Assembly (NCBI GenBank): GCA_032881465.1
Contig: CP126168.1
Coordinates: 3,349,501 to 3,413,500 of the forward strand
From: Parvibaculaceae bacterium PLY_AMNH_Bact1
GTDB lineage: Bacteria; Pseudomonadota; Alphaproteobacteria; Parvibaculales; Parvibaculaceae
Length of the DNA stretch: 64,000 nt
Direction of reading: 5' to 3'
Below, one piece after another: positions 54,116-62,571 of this stretch (positions within the stretch are counted from its first letter, which is position 1; each line of letters opens with the position of its first letter). Under the pieces are notes generated by a model, which was not told the origin of the DNA, made no database searches, and saw nothing but the letters and a program-made list of their open reading frames with translations. The translations under genes were made by a program, and so were the position numbers.

Positions 54116-56041
54116 CTAAAGTCCAGCGCGGCGTTTCCGCCGCTGCGCGCGAAGAAGCGCCAACACCAATGCCAGGCCCGCTATTAAGAGCGGGACAAGC
54201 GCCACATTTACAAACCGCACCGTGGACCCCAAATCTTCAATACCGCGCCGCAGGTTACGCTGCACATCACGAAGTGCGGTCCGGCTCTCAGCGAGCTCTG
54301 CCCGGAACTGGCGAATTTCCAGTGCTTCGTCTTCAGAAAGAAATTCCTCAACATCTGCGCCAGCCGGCGCGCGCGTTTGAAGAGCCGCAAGCCGCTCTTC
54401 CGTCTCAGCAATCTTCGCCTGAAGCGCTTCTTCTTCCGCAAGGAAAGTCGCTTCCGCTTCCCGGCGCAGCTCATCCACGACCAAGAAGGGACGTTCGGAT
54501 TTTTCGCGCGCGCGGAGAGAAATGAGATCGTTCGACCCCATCAGATTGTCGACCGCGTTCAAAATAAAGGTCGCATTGTCCGCCATCGGGATCGCGATCC
54601 GTTCACCCAGATAGCTCTGCTCCTGCACCCAGAAACGGTCATCAAAAATTTCGGAGTCTGCGACGATAATGAAGTTCGCATCCCCGTTCGATTCCGCGAG
54701 ATGACTTTCAGGGTCAGGAGACGCGCCGGGCTGCGCATCCTCGCTCGGCGGTGGTGGGCCATCTGCAAAGGCAGACTTGAGCGGACCAGCAACACGCGCA
54801 GCAATCACATATGCCTCGTCAGTCGGTTCAAAAGCACGAAGAAGCGCATCCGGCGTCGGGCCGGTTTTCACAAATTCCAAGTCAAGCAACATGGAGTCTG
54901 TCGACGAACTGAGGATTGGAGAAAATGTTGTCGTTGCATCTTCGCGCGGCAGGAGGTGACCCACAGTACCTAGGTTGAGCCGGTCGATATCCGCAGTGAC
55001 AACATCATCGCTGTTTGCGTCATCCGGTCCAAGCGCCATCCAGACCACATAGTCTGTTTGCTGGCGACGCACATTCCGGCCTGCCTGCACCCTTTGCGCA
55101 TTACCCCGGTCACCAATGACTTTTGTCGGATCAAGGTCCACGCCCCAACTGGCCATCAGCTGATCAAGGCTCGAGGCTTCCGTATAGCCCTGAACAGGCT
55201 GCCCGTTCGGACCCGCAGTCAAGCTCACCTCAGAATGAGGATCAAGGAAGACCAGAGCCCGACCTCCACGCATCATGAATTGGTCGATGGCATAGGTCGT
55301 TTGCTCATCCAGCGGTTTGGGATGTGCAATCATCACCACGTCAATGGAGTTTGGGATGCTGTCAAAATCCTGCTCGAGGAATTCAAGAGAAAAACGATCC
55401 AGCAACTCATCATAGATGAGGAAAGACTGGCTCTCGCCGCGCATGGCTGCCTGCAATCCACCTGCCCCTGTATCAAGCGGAAGGTTGGTCACAATCCCAA
55501 GCACAGGTTTTTCCGGACGCTTCAGATTCTGAATGAGGCGGGCCACATCATATTCCAGATATTCTTCCCGCTCGTCGGTAAAGAAAGGAATGGCCTCAAG
55601 CCCATCCACAAGATTGGTGCCCGCCAGCCCAAAATAGATGACTTCACCTTCAGTGGTCGGCGCCCCTTTTAGACCCAATGATTGCGCCCGGTCTTCTTCT
55701 TCGGAGAAAGGCTCAGGGTCGATCACTTCAAGCACGAGATTGCCGTCCGCATAGGATCGCATCTCTTCCAGAATATCCCGCACACGGCCGGCATAGGTTC
55801 GAATGCGCGGATAGTCTGTCGCTAAAGATTCTGAGAAGAAGAAACGCAACGTAATCGGCTCCTCAATCTCCTGAAGCATGTTCCGTGTGCCATCAGACAA
55901 CGTGAACAAAGAGCTTTGCGTGAGATCAATCCGGCTTGTGCGAAACGAAATGTTGGAGAAGAGGTTTACTGCAACAAAGAAAACAGCAAGCAGAACGAGC
56001 GTCGCAATCGAAATGGCGCGGCGGGAGATTTGCGTATTCAT
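54116..56041 (-). CDS. GldG-like ABC-associated periplasmic protein
   Basis: A 641-residue protein with a helix at each end (about 10-30 and 612-632) and a large periplasmic domain. NISFRTSRIDLTQSSLFTLSDGTRNML and DGNLVLEVIDPEPFSEEEDRA are signatures of the GldG/ABC_transp_aux family. A coiled coil lies before the last helix (about 530-605, EEEALQAKIAETEERLAAL). GldG was named for Flavobacterium gliding but homologues occur in non-gliding bacteria. It follows the permease by 4 bases. Confidence 0.9.
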   Translation of the reverse strand: MNTQISRRAISIATLVLLAVFFVAVNLFSNISFRTSRIDLTQSSLFTLSDGTRNMLQEIEEPITLRFFFSESLATDYPRIRTYAGRVRDILEEMRSYADGNLVLEVIDPEPFSEEEDRAQSLGLKGAPTTEGEVIYFGLAGTNLVDGLEAIPFFTDEREEYLEYDVARLIQNLKRPEKPVLGIVTNLPLDTGAGGLQAAMRGESQSFLIYDELLDRFSLEFLEQDFDSIPNSIDVVMIAHPKPLDEQTTYAIDQFMMRGGRALVFLDPHSEVSLTAGPNGQPVQGYTEASSLDQLMASWGVDLDPTKVIGDRGNAQRVQAGRNVRRQQTDYVVWMALGPDDANSDDVVTADIDRLNLGTVGHLLPREDATTTFSPILSSSTDSMLLDLEFVKTGPTPDALLRAFEPTDEAYVIAARVAGPLKSAFADGPPPPSEDAQPGASPDPESHLAESNGDANFIIVADSEIFDDRFWVQEQSYLGERIAIPMADNATFILNAVDNLMGSNDLISLRAREKSERPFLVVDELRREAEATFLAEEEALQAKIAETEERLAALQTRAPAGADVEEFLSEDEALEIRQFRAELAESRTALRDVQRNLRRGIEDLGSTVRFVNVALVPLLIAGLALVLALLRAQRRKRRAGL

Positions 56042-56045
56042 GTCT

Positions 56046-56780
56046 CTATCCCGCCTTCTTCATATCAACAACGATGCCGCAGGCCACAAGCCAAACGCCT
56101 ATCAGTGTGACGAAATAGATAATATCGCGAAGATCAATCACGCCTTCCACGATCGCCTCAAAGTGCGTAAGGAAGCTAAACGATGCAATCGTTGTCAGAA
56201 CCGCTTGCGGCGCCCAGACCGAGACAAAGTCCGTCACAATGGGAAGGCCGGATACCGTGAAGAGGAAACACACAACCACGCTCACGACAAACGCAATGAC
56301 CTGGTTACGTGTTGTAGCGGAAATGCAGGACCCGATTGCAAGATAGCCACCAGCCATAAAGAAGGAACCCACATAGCCCGCGAGAATGACCCCATGATCA
56401 GGATCGCCGAGATAGGCGACCGTCAGCCACATAGGGAACGTGAGCGACAATGAGATGCCGGCAAACACCCAGGCTGCCAGAAACTTGCCGAGCACAGCCG
56501 ACCAAAGGGGGATTGGGAGCGACAGCAATAGTTCAATTGTGCCGACGCGGCGCTCTTCTGCCCAGAGACGCATCGCAATAGCCGGTATCAAAAAGAGGTA
56601 AAGCCAGGGATGGAACTGGAAGAAGCCTTTGAGGTCAGCTTGTCCGGCTTCAAAATGGCCACCGAGATAAAAGGTAAAGCCACCGACGCAGAACAGGAAG
56701 ATAATCATGAAGACGAAGGCGAGCGGCGTAGCAAAATAGCCAGCCAGTTCCCGCTTAAAGATCGCAACAGTCTCTCTCAT
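56046..56780 (-). CDS. ABC transporter permease, GldF type
   Basis: A 244-residue membrane protein with six helices. It starts with a cytoplasmic FKRELAGYFATPLAFVFMIIFLF helix and contains MRLWAEERRVGTIELLLSLPIPLWSAVLGKF, the ABC-2 coupling region. It pairs with the ATPase, whose TGA overlaps its ATG. Confidence 0.92.
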   Translation of the reverse strand: MRETVAIFKRELAGYFATPLAFVFMIIFLFCVGGFTFYLGGHFEAGQADLKGFFQFHPWLYLFLIPAIAMRLWAEERRVGTIELLLSLPIPLWSAVLGKFLAAWVFAGISLSLTFPMWLTVAYLGDPDHGVILAGYVGSFFMAGGYLAIGSCISATTRNQVIAFVVSVVVCFLFTVSGLPIVTDFVSVWAPQAVLTTIASFSFLTHFEAIVEGVIDLRDIIYFVTLIGVWLVACGIVVDMKKAG

Positions 56781-57748
56781 GCCGCATTCCCCGTCGCCTG
56801 TTCCGTATCCGGGCGCGTTAATGATCGGAACACTTCATCCAGACGCCCAGGCTCTCCGTAAAGCGTCCGCACATTCCAGGACTTATCCCGCGCCAGATTG
56901 CCAACACGATCCACAAGGCTCGTATCCGCTTCGTCTGCGCTCGCCGCAAACAAGGTGAAAGAATGGTCCGCGCCGCGGGCATCTTCCTCGATGGACGCGA
57001 CCCCTTCGATAGCTGCAAGGACAGGGCGCGCAGCATCTGCATCACTCGCATCAAGGGTCAGCGTCACCGCATTGTGGTAGCGCGACCGCGCCGTTAAGGC
57101 TGCAGGCGTTCCGTCAGCCACAATACGTCCACGGTCAATGATGAGGGCACGGCTGCAGATCGCATCAACCTCTTCAAGAATATGGGTCGAAATGATGATC
57201 GCTTTCGTCGGCGCCATCTCAGCAATAAGTTTGCGCACGGCAAATTTCTGATTGGGGTCGAGACCATCCGTCGGCTCATCCATAATGAGCACCGGTGGAT
57301 CATGAAGAATGGATTGAGCAAGCCCCACCCGACGACGAAATCCCTTAGAGAGGGTTTCAATCGGTTGCTCCATCACACCGCCAATTTCCGTACGATCCAC
57401 AGCTCGCGCGATGGCGGCAGTGGCTGCAGAGCCTTTTAGCCCCCGGATATCCCCGATGAAGCGCAAAAACTGGAGCGGGGTCATATCGGCATAGGCAGGC
57501 GCGCCTTCGGGCAGATAGCCAATCATACGCTGAGCAGCCAGAGTGTCGGGCCCAACCTTGTGGCCGCAGACACTGATATGACCGGCTGTTGGTGCCAGAA
57601 ACCCCGTCACCATCTTCATAGTCGTGGACTTACCAGCGCCATTTGGCCCCAGAAATCCCAGAACTTCGCCACGCGCCACAGAAAAGCTGATCCCGTCTAC
57701 CGCAGTGAACGGACCGAACTTCTTCACAAGCCCATCTATTTCTATCAT
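56777..57748 (-). CDS. ABC transporter ATP-binding protein, GldA type
   Basis: A 323-residue ATPase with Walker A LGPNGAGKSTTMK, signature LSKGFRRRVGLAQ, Walker B VLIMDEPTDGLDP and the switch His ISTHIL. A C-terminal regulatory domain (about 225-310) follows. It is the first gene of a four-gene exporter operon (ATPase-permease-GldG-DUF4340). The substrate is unknown; surface polysaccharide or lipoprotein are possible. Confidence 0.93.
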   Translation of the reverse strand: MIEIDGLVKKFGPFTAVDGISFSVARGEVLGFLGPNGAGKSTTMKMVTGFLAPTAGHISVCGHKVGPDTLAAQRMIGYLPEGAPAYADMTPLQFLRFIGDIRGLKGSAATAAIARAVDRTEIGGVMEQPIETLSKGFRRRVGLAQSILHDPPVLIMDEPTDGLDPNQKFAVRKLIAEMAPTKAIIISTHILEEVDAICSRALIIDRGRIVADGTPAALTARSRYHNAVTLTLDASDADAARPVLAAIEGVASIEEDARGADHSFTLFAASADEADTSLVDRVGNLARDKSWNVRTLYGEPGRLDEVFRSLTRPDTEQATGNAA

Positions 57749-57949
57749 CGCTGCCGCAGAACCGCCGCTGGTGGATGAACTCTGGTCGTTTGCCGTAATG
57801 ACTGTATCTCCCGATCAGATGGATCTGGTGCCCATCTTTCCCCCCTTTCTTATGCCATTGCGACAGGCGCGGCGACAAGGGGGCACCACGTGAACAATCG
57901 GTCATTTTCGTAAACGTGCCAGAGGGTTAGAGAACCACTGAGGGCGAAA

Positions 57950-58768
57950 CTAGCGGATCGGGTAACGGATTCCCGCCAGGATTTCCGACTGCCGGGCAGC
58001 CACCGCCTCCCGGCTGTCTTCATCGTTGGGCATGACAGCGAAAAACTGTCCGTCCCGCAACGCGTCGACGCCCCATTGTCCCACCTGATCCACCGACATC
58101 CCAGCGTCGCGCCAATGAGCGCCAGCCTCCTCCGGTGCATGACGGGGACCACCGAACTTCTCTGGCCGCGCCCTGGCACCATCCCAAATACGCGTATTCA
58201 CAAGGCCTGGACAGAGCACAGTCACGCTGATGCCCTCAGGGGCAAGCTCTGTGCGAAGTCCTTCCGCTATCCCCATCACCGCATATTTGGACGCAGAATA
58301 GGACGGCGTTCCAGCATCAGGGTGGGTGAGGCTTGCCATGGACGCGGTGACCCCGATGGCACGGAACCCGCTCTGCTCTTTCAAACTGTCAGAGAAAGCC
58401 CGAACCGTGTCGATGACACCATCCACATTCACCTGATACATCCAACGCAAATTCTCGCGCCGGGCCGTGGTGAAACCTTGTCCGATGCCAAGGCCAGCAT
58501 TGGCCCAGACGATCTGCATCGCTCCTAGCGCTGCAACAGCCGTCGCAGCCATCTCTTTGGTAGCGCCATCATCTGTAACATCACACGCCAGTCCGACGGA
58601 TTTGACCCCCATAGCAGCTGCTTCCGCTGCCACAGCCTCAGCGGCATCACGCCGAATGTCGGTGACAGCCACATTGGCGCCTGCCTTTGCCAGCTCAAGC
58701 GCGAGAGCACGGCCAATCCCATCGCCCCCACCTGTAATCACCGCATTCTTACCCGCAAGGTCCTGCAT
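57950..58768 (-). CDS. SDR family oxidoreductase
   Basis: A 272-residue short-chain dehydrogenase. TGGGDGIGRALA is the glycine-rich NAD(P) motif, ACDVTDD contacts the adenine, WANAGLG is the NAG motif, and S..YSASK has the catalytic Ser, Tyr and Lys. DIRR after the second strand favours NAD. GGGAG sits 6 bases before the ATG at 58768. Substrate unknown. A second SDR gene follows upstream, in the same direction, about 35 bases away. Confidence 0.9.
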   Translation of the reverse strand: MQDLAGKNAVITGGGDGIGRALALELAKAGANVAVTDIRRDAAEAVAAEAAAMGVKSVGLACDVTDDGATKEMAATAVAALGAMQIVWANAGLGIGQGFTTARRENLRWMYQVNVDGVIDTVRAFSDSLKEQSGFRAIGVTASMASLTHPDAGTPSYSASKYAVMGIAEGLRTELAPEGISVTVLCPGLVNTRIWDGARARPEKFGGPRHAPEEAGAHWRDAGMSVDQVGQWGVDALRDGQFFAVMPNDEDSREAVAARQSEILAGIRYPIR

Positions 58769-58801
58769 GCTTTCTCCCGTCATTTCACTAAAGGTGGGGC
58801 G

Positions 58802-59524
58802 CTACACCCGAAGCATCAAGCCACCATCTACGTTGAGCCCATGGCCTGTGACAAAGCCCCCATCGTCTGAGGCCAGGAACAGAGCGCCCCGCGCCAGATC
58901 GATCGGTTCCCCCAAACGCTTCAACGGCGACTTCTTAGCCCAGATCTCGGCAATCTTTGGGTCTTTAAAGTTGACCGTCATGCCAGTTCGAATGGCACCT
59001 GGAAGAATATAGTTCGCCGTAATGCCATATCGACCAAGCTCAAGTGCCAGATTACGAGTAAGACCAGCTACACCGGCTTTTGCCGCACTATAGGCGGCCA
59101 GGCCATAATCAGTACCGTCCGCCATCACCGACGCCACATTGATGATGCGGCCAGCCTTGCTTTCTTTGAGATGCGGGATAGCTGCTTTGGAGAGTTTAAA
59201 GTGAGGTGTGAGATTGACCGCGAGGCACTTGTCCCACAGATCATCCGGGAACTCCTCAACCGGTGCTCCCGCGCCGATCCCCGCATTGTTCATGAGAATG
59301 TCGAGCTTCCCGAAGCGCTCGACTGCGCCACCAATGATGCGAGCAGTTGCGTTCTCTGAACTCACATCCTGATCAAGCGTTTGGATATTTTCATGGTCCA
59401 ACGAAAACGGGTTTAGATCGACCGCCAGAACCTTAGCCCCTTCAGCAGCAAACATTTCTGCTGTTGTCCGCCCGATCCCACTCGCTGCTCCCGTAACAAT
59501 CGCTACCCTGTCTTGCAGACGCAT
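58802..59524 (-). CDS. SDR family oxidoreductase, FabG-like
   Basis: A 240-residue classical SDR: VTGAASGIGRTTAE, DLNPFSL (acidic residue, so NAD-preferring), MNNAGIGAG, and active-site Tyr-Lys in YSAAKAGVAGL. The C-terminus GHGLNVDGGLML is typical of FabG-like enzymes. GGGGAG precedes the ATG at 59524; the open frame runs to 59671 without support. It is upstream of the other SDR; both may act on related hydroxyacyl or alcohol substrates. Confidence 0.92.
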   Translation of the reverse strand: MRLQDRVAIVTGAASGIGRTTAEMFAAEGAKVLAVDLNPFSLDHENIQTLDQDVSSENATARIIGGAVERFGKLDILMNNAGIGAGAPVEEFPDDLWDKCLAVNLTPHFKLSKAAIPHLKESKAGRIINVASVMADGTDYGLAAYSAAKAGVAGLTRNLALELGRYGITANYILPGAIRTGMTVNFKDPKIAEIWAKKSPLKRLGEPIDLARGALFLASDDGGFVTGHGLNVDGGLMLRV

Positions 59525-59946
59525 TTTCTTCTCCCCTGTTTTTATGTCGTTTGGGAGGAGTGTATCAGACAAGAAAAATGCGCTTTCAGCAAAAGTCGCA
59601 GACTGTTGCGCTCGCGAAAGGGCACAAGAAAAAAAGGGTGAGCCACTTCTGAATGTCAGAGGAAGCACCACCCTTCAGTCTGTTGCCTCACATCTTCCCA
59701 AAACAAGCAGGGGAATAATCGAGGAGATCTAAGTGGCCCGACCCCGAATGATCCGGTGGGGCTGGGGGGCTGAAAGAACCGGAGACTTTCGAGACCGGGC
59801 CTGTAAGGCAACAATTGAAAGGTAGGAGCGCCATGTGTCCGGTCCGCGGCTGAAAAAAGGCAAGATTGTGATTTCTGCGCAACACATCCTACTCAACGCC
59901 GCAGAATTCCTTGTTTTCTGGGGCCACCCGAGCGATCATTTGGCCA
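59525..59946. other. 422-bp gap with hairpins and no gene
   Basis: No convincing coding frame is found. On the minus strand a transcript would end at the hairpin AAGGGTG/CACCCTT followed by seven T (59629-59675). Further in, paired GC-rich stretches at 59738-59772 and CCGG/CCGG pairs near 59780-59800 suggest a folded RNA, but I cannot assign a family. Checked by eye for SRP RNA, tmRNA and RNase P signatures with no match. Confidence 0.35.
59629..59675 (-). terminator. terminator-like hairpin with no assigned gene
   Basis: AAGGGTG (59634-59640) pairs with CACCCTT (59669-59675), with an inner GAAG/CTTC pairing, and the minus strand continues with a T-run. No protein gene ends here. Confidence 0.6.
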
Positions 59947-60354
59947 ATGGATCGATCGCCCACAGGAATAAAACCCGCCAACCACCCCAACAGCCAAGGC
60001 TCTAGCCTCGTTATCGTGGGCAATGGGTATCAGGCTGGTCGCAGAGCGCCTCAGGCGGAAGTTTCCTGGCACCGCCGGGAGCTTGACGTCATCCTCAACC
60101 TCTACGGGCGCAAAGTAGCCGCCGGGGAATGGCGGGATTACGCCATTGACGGATTAAAGGACAAAGCGATCTTTTCCGTCTTCAGGCGCTCCAGTGAGAT
60201 CCCGCTCTTTCGGATTGAGAAACACCCAAAACTTGCCCGCAAGCAGGGCGCCTATCAGGTGGTCGCAGCAACTGGCGCCATTCTGAAACGCGGCCATGAC
60301 CTTGCCCAGGTGATCCGCGTGCTCGACAAAAAGAAGCTCCGCCTGGTCGACTAA
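59947..60354 (+). CDS. DUF2794 family protein
   Basis: A 135-residue protein of the DUF2794 family, found in alphaproteobacteria. VSWHRRELDVILNLYGRKVAAGEWRDYAID is the signature, followed by FSVFRRSSEIPLFRIEKHPKLARKQG. A disordered first 40 residues precede it. The start at 59947 (MDRSPTGIK) is the first ATG; a TTG at 59911 is also in frame. Function unknown. It converges with the antiporter gene, 12 bases apart. Confidence 0.88.
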   Translation: MDRSPTGIKPANHPNSQGSSLVIVGNGYQAGRRAPQAEVSWHRRELDVILNLYGRKVAAGEWRDYAIDGLKDKAIFSVFRRSSEIPLFRIEKHPKLARKQGAYQVVAATGAILKRGHDLAQVIRVLDKKKLRLVD

Positions 60355-60366
60355 AACGACCCGCCG

Positions 60367-61581
60367 TCAGACCGCGGGTTTCTTAGGCAGAATCCATTGC
60401 AACAGAAGCGGCACCATCATGGTTGTGACAACTGCGGTGATGATGAGACCGGAAATAAACGTCTGACCGTTCTGAGCGAACAGACCCGTATCAATCGCAA
60501 TTGAGATGACGACAAGTTCCACCGCACCACGCGCGCTCATGCCTGTGCCGATCGCAAGGGCCTCTCGCCGTCCAAACCCCATGGATAGAGCTGGCAACCC
60601 CGCGCCAAGAAGTTTGCCCGAAAAGGCAATCGCTATCAGACCCAAAACCAGGATCGGTGCCGCCACAAGAACGGAGAAGTCGATATGGAGACCGATTGTT
60701 GCAAAGAAGATCGGGCCCAGGAAACCACCCGTAATGCCGACAACAACGATCCGCATCTCGTTATAGGCGCGCACACCAACACGCTCGGGCTCGAAGAAGA
60801 GACCGGCCATAAAGGCACCCATGATCCAGTGAAGACCAAGAAGATGAGCAAAGAGACCATAGGCGAGCGCCACAAGCATCAGCGTGGTGAATTCCGCAGC
60901 TGCAAGCTGAAGCACCTTAAGCCGCGCCGCCACCCGAGGATAAACATGCACACCAAGAGGGACCGTCACCGCAAAGAAGACACCAACCTGGCCAATCAGC
61001 AGCAGGATTTTGTCCGCCCCCACTGTGTCACCATCAGAAATCAGACTGGTGAGAACCGCCAGCAGAAAAAGACCAATCACATCATCAAAGATGGCGGCTG
61101 CAACGACCGTCTGCCCAAGGGCGCTGCCGAGCAAGCCCTGCTCTTCAAGGATTTTGACGGTGGCAGGAATAGCCGTGATAGACAGCGCCACGCCGATAAA
61201 GAAGCACTGAGCCACTTTCAAGTGGCTGCCAGGTAGAACCCAAAAACCCAGTGCGAACCCAGCTATAAAGGGAACCAGCGCGCCTCCAAGGGCAACAAAA
61301 AGAGAGCCTTTGGATTGGCGTCCGATATCGCGCGGCTTCATATCAATACCGGCTTGCAGCACCAGAAAAAAAATGCCCGCTTGAGCAATCAGCTCAAGCT
61401 CCTCGGAAAAAGCGAGCCGCCCAAGCCCGGGATAGGTGGTGCCCACCAGGTAAAGGAGAATGGACAGCAGGATGCCTACACTGATCTCGCCGACGGACGC
61501 CGGCAGGGAAAGGCGCATTGCCCCCTCCCCCATCACACGGGTCGCGAGAAGCAGAACCAATAGACCAAGTAGAATCTCCAT
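60367..61581 (-). CDS. CPA2-type cation:proton antiporter
   Basis: A 404-residue membrane protein with about 12 helices. SVGEISVGILLSILLY, FFLVLQAGIDMKP, and AAAIFDDVIGLFLLAV with the two Asp of the ion site mark the Kef/NapA-like CPA2 family. It should exchange Na+ or K+ for H+ for pH and salt balance. No RCK/TrkA nucleotide domain is attached, unlike KefB/KefC. It stands alone. Confidence 0.9.
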   Translation of the reverse strand: MEILLGLLVLLLATRVMGEGAMRLSLPASVGEISVGILLSILLYLVGTTYPGLGRLAFSEELELIAQAGIFFLVLQAGIDMKPRDIGRQSKGSLFVALGGALVPFIAGFALGFWVLPGSHLKVAQCFFIGVALSITAIPATVKILEEQGLLGSALGQTVVAAAIFDDVIGLFLLAVLTSLISDGDTVGADKILLLIGQVGVFFAVTVPLGVHVYPRVAARLKVLQLAAAEFTTLMLVALAYGLFAHLLGLHWIMGAFMAGLFFEPERVGVRAYNEMRIVVVGITGGFLGPIFFATIGLHIDFSVLVAAPILVLGLIAIAFSGKLLGAGLPALSMGFGRREALAIGTGMSARGAVELVVISIAIDTGLFAQNGQTFISGLIITAVVTTMMVPLLLQWILPKKPAV

Positions 61582-61629
61582 GCCGCTAAAATAGGCGAGG
61601 AAACACGTTCAGGCCATGATAGAGCGCAA

Positions 61630-61661
61630 AAGAAAACCCCGGCACCTCAAAGGTCCGGGGT
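61630..61661 (-). terminator. terminator after the BI-1 gene
   Basis: ACCCCGG-ACCT pairs with AGGT-CCGGGGT (61636-61661), followed on the minus strand by TTTTCTTTT. Confidence 0.88.
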
Positions 61662-61686
61662 CTCCAAACTCATATGCTCCGCAGAA

Positions 61687-62433
61687 CTACTCTGAGCGCA
61701 TAATGCCCAAGAGGTTCAGGATATGAATGAACATCACAATGAAGCTGCCATAGAGCGCGAAAGCGCCAAAGATGGCTTTCTGTTTGGTGACAACACCTGT
61801 GTCACCACCGCTATAGATGTCTTTCACCATCTGCGTCTCATAAGCGGTCACCGCTGCAAACAGCAGAACCACAATGGCGGAGATCACAAAGCTGAAGCCA
61901 ATGCTCTGGAAAATGAAGGCATTTGCCAGCATCGCGACAATCAGGCCAACTGAAGCCATGAAGAAGAAACGGCCAAAGGCTGAAAGATCCCGCTTCGTAG
62001 TGTAGCCATAGAGGCTTGTCGCGCCGAACATGACCGATGTGATCAGGAAAGCCTGTGCAATCATGCCAGGGCCGTTCGGGATGTTCATGAACGCGTAGAT
62101 CATGGGAGAGATCAACAGACCCCACATGCCCGCATAAGCCCAGTAACAAACATGGGCCAGCGTCGTTGACCCAGCGTTTGAGAAAATCAGCTTCGGCGCA
62201 AACCAGCCAAGGCCCAGCACACCAGCAAACAGAACCCATTTCATAGGTCCAAGCGCAACCGCAGCCATCAACTCAGGGTTTGCCCCCATGAACAGGGTCA
62301 CACCTGCTGTGAAGGCGACGCCAAGCGCCATGTAATTGTAGACGCGCAACATATATGTGCGCAGACCCTCGTCCAGGTCCGCAGCGCGGGTAGCAGTACC
62401 GGCGCCCATACGTTGTTGGTCAAATTCAGCCAT
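61687..62433 (-). CDS. Bax inhibitor-1/YccA family protein
   Basis: A 248-residue protein with seven helices. YMLRVYNYMALGVAFTAGV at the first helix, and ETQMVKDIYSGGDTGVVTKQKAIFGAFALYGSFIVMFIHIL at the last, in sequence, are family hallmarks; the late Asp residues line the calcium-leak channel in BsYetJ. YccA-type members modulate FtsH proteolysis in E. coli. A sigma-32-like promoter is 40 bases upstream, so it may belong to the heat-shock response. Confidence 0.93.
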   Translation of the reverse strand: MAEFDQQRMGAGTATRAADLDEGLRTYMLRVYNYMALGVAFTAGVTLFMGANPELMAAVALGPMKWVLFAGVLGLGWFAPKLIFSNAGSTTLAHVCYWAYAGMWGLLISPMIYAFMNIPNGPGMIAQAFLITSVMFGATSLYGYTTKRDLSAFGRFFFMASVGLIVAMLANAFIFQSIGFSFVISAIVVLLFAAVTAYETQMVKDIYSGGDTGVVTKQKAIFGAFALYGSFIVMFIHILNLLGIMRSE

Positions 62434-62472
62434 CGTTCCAATGATCCTTTTGATCGAAAACTCTGACAACGA

Positions 62473-62501
62473 ATATGGGGAGTTTGAGCACCAATTTCAA
62501 G
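62473..62501 (-). promoter_or_regulatory. sigma-32 (RpoH)-type promoter for the BI-1 gene
   Basis: On the minus strand CTTGAAA (62495-62501) and CCCCATAT (62473-62480) are 14 bases apart, matching the RpoH consensus CTTGAAA-N14-CCCCATNT. The start of transcription would fall about 33 bases before the ATG. Confidence 0.75.
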
Positions 62502-62571
62502 CAGAACCGGTGTCCTAGAATGTGACCAAACCTTAACAAAAATAAGGGTTTAATCCCCAAATTTGCTCTGG

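Noticed and set aside
59700-59900. SRP 4.5S RNA, tmRNA or RNase P RNA in the gap
   Set aside because: The GGAAGGAAGC loop of SRP RNA, the tmRNA ends and the RNase P GAGGAAAGTCC motif were not found on either strand.
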